This document shows, piece after piece, positions 63,367 to 64,000 of a stretch of DNA of 64,000 nt (position 1 is its first letter; each line of letters opens with the position of its first letter). This DNA comes from JAJDAT01 sp964570665 (GTDB taxonomy: Bacteria > Nitrospinota > Nitrospinia > Nitrospinales > JAJDAT01): assembly GCA_964570665.1 (NCBI GenBank), contig CAZMZH010000007.1, positions 124,001 to 188,000 of the forward strand, given 5' to 3'. Under the pieces are notes generated by a model that saw only the letters and a program-made list of their open reading frames with translations, had not been told where the DNA came from and ran no database searches. Made by a program: the position numbers and the translations under genes.

Positions 63367-64000
63367 ATGAAAACAAACTGCGAAACTTTAAAATATAAAA
63401 ACTTCGTTAATGACTTTATAGCTATTGTAGCGCAAGAAGGTTTGCCAGAAGCTTACCCAGAATTTTTCATCCATTTTTTAAGAGAAGATTGTGATAACCC
63501 GCCAGGGGAAAAAATGTTCGAAAATTTTGAAGAAGTAATTTTTCAAAACCCAACGAACGAAAATCACAAATTGCGCTTTAACCATTTAATCACTCTTAAA
63601 TTATTTTGCTGCCAAGCTTTATTATTAAAAGCCGAGTTCATAAATAAATCGGAAGAACTTAAAACTTCATCTTCTTGGCTTCATCAACCCATTATCGATT
63701 TCCTAAGTTGTTGGAATTTAACTTTTAGCAAAAGCGATTGGCTAGAAGCTTTATTAAAAGAAACTCAAAGTGAGGATCAAACTCGGGTAGTTAGCGACTT
63801 TATCTGGACTTGTCTATTCATTATAAGAATTTCGTTTTCAGAATTAAGACTGAAATACCAGAAACATCATCAATTGGCAGATCAAGAAATAATATCTGGA
63901 ATATCTAAATCTCAAAATCTAAATACGCCATACCAAACGTTATTAGAAGGAAGAAAAAACTCAATACATTGGAAAATGGCCGATAACTTTTATCAACCTA
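63367..64000 (+). CDS. Unrecognised protein, 3' truncated by window edge
   Basis: A frame from ATG at 63367 (MKTNCETLKYKNFVNDFIAI) stays open for 211 codons to the window end. It is soluble, with helix-like content rich in Leu, Phe and Trp, and several cysteines (LKLFCCQALLL, DFLSCWNL, FIWTCLFI). No signal peptide and no motif that I recognise. No good ribosome site is seen: the preceding bases are CTTTTT. The length and coding-like composition make it a probable gene. It is divergent from the exported-protein gene. Confidence 0.65.
   Translation, partial: MKTNCETLKYKNFVNDFIAIVAQEGLPEAYPEFFIHFLREDCDNPPGEKMFENFEEVIFQNPTNENHKLRFNHLITLKLFCCQALLLKAEFINKSEELKTSSSWLHQPIIDFLSCWNLTFSKSDWLEALLKETQSEDQTRVVSDFIWTCLFIIRISFSELRLKYQKHHQLADQEIISGISKSQNLNTPYQTLLEGRKNSIHWKMADNFYQP

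Overview
The window is AT-rich bacterial chromosome from a diderm (Gram-negative type) organism. The evidence is a two-partner-secretion (TPS) exoprotein, several lipobox lipoproteins, SGNH and GT-C surface-sugar enzymes, and periplasmic-sensor hybrid histidine kinases. The 100-N run at 21830-21929 points to a scaffolded draft or metagenome assembly. Taxonomy cannot be fixed from the sequence alone; a Nitrospinota-like or other environmental lineage is only a guess. No mobile elements, CRISPR arrays or rRNA genes were seen.

Layout. 1-4.5 kb: the tail of a metal ABC permease, a GT-C membrane glycosyltransferase, a possible small lipoprotein, a B12-binding radical SAM protein and a cupin. 4.7-9.4 kb: tRNA-Pro(GGG) with its terminator, a hybrid histidine kinase, a Sel1/zinc-ribbon membrane protein and a small ankyrin protein. 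9.6-17.8 kb: a second GT-C enzyme, then mostly small secreted or lipid-anchored proteins (DUF4399-like, a Tyr-rich GYY-repeat lipoprotein, a MORN-repeat protein), an SGNH hydrolase, a coiled-coil protein, an XRE regulator and a small membrane protein. 17.9-19.8 kb: asparagine synthetase. 19.9-20.3 kb: a gene-free stretch with a duplicated intergenic repeat.

20.7-53.3 kb is dominated by two very large surface-protein genes on the + strand. The first encodes a signal peptide, a LamG domain, about 15 Ig/HYR-like repeats and a beta-helix, and is broken by the assembly gap. The second is one uninterrupted 26.4-kb frame for an 8813-residue filamentous-haemagglutinin-type TpsA protein. Its N-terminus has the TPS secretion domain and the rest is beta-helix repeats at several nested periods. 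No TpsB transporter lies in the window.

53.3-64 kb: a CBS-domain protein, a second hybrid kinase paralogous to the first, a DksA/TraR zinc-finger protein, a 1651-residue multicopper oxidase, a secreted protein of unknown function and the start of an unrecognised gene. The oxidase has a threefold-repeated cupredoxin architecture with one complete but permuted set of copper ligands.

Together the genes suggest a cell that invests heavily in its envelope (giant adhesins, surface sugars, lipoproteins) and makes a large exported copper oxidase. The two most notable items are the giant TpsA-like protein with its layered repeats and the permuted ceruloplasmin-like oxidase.
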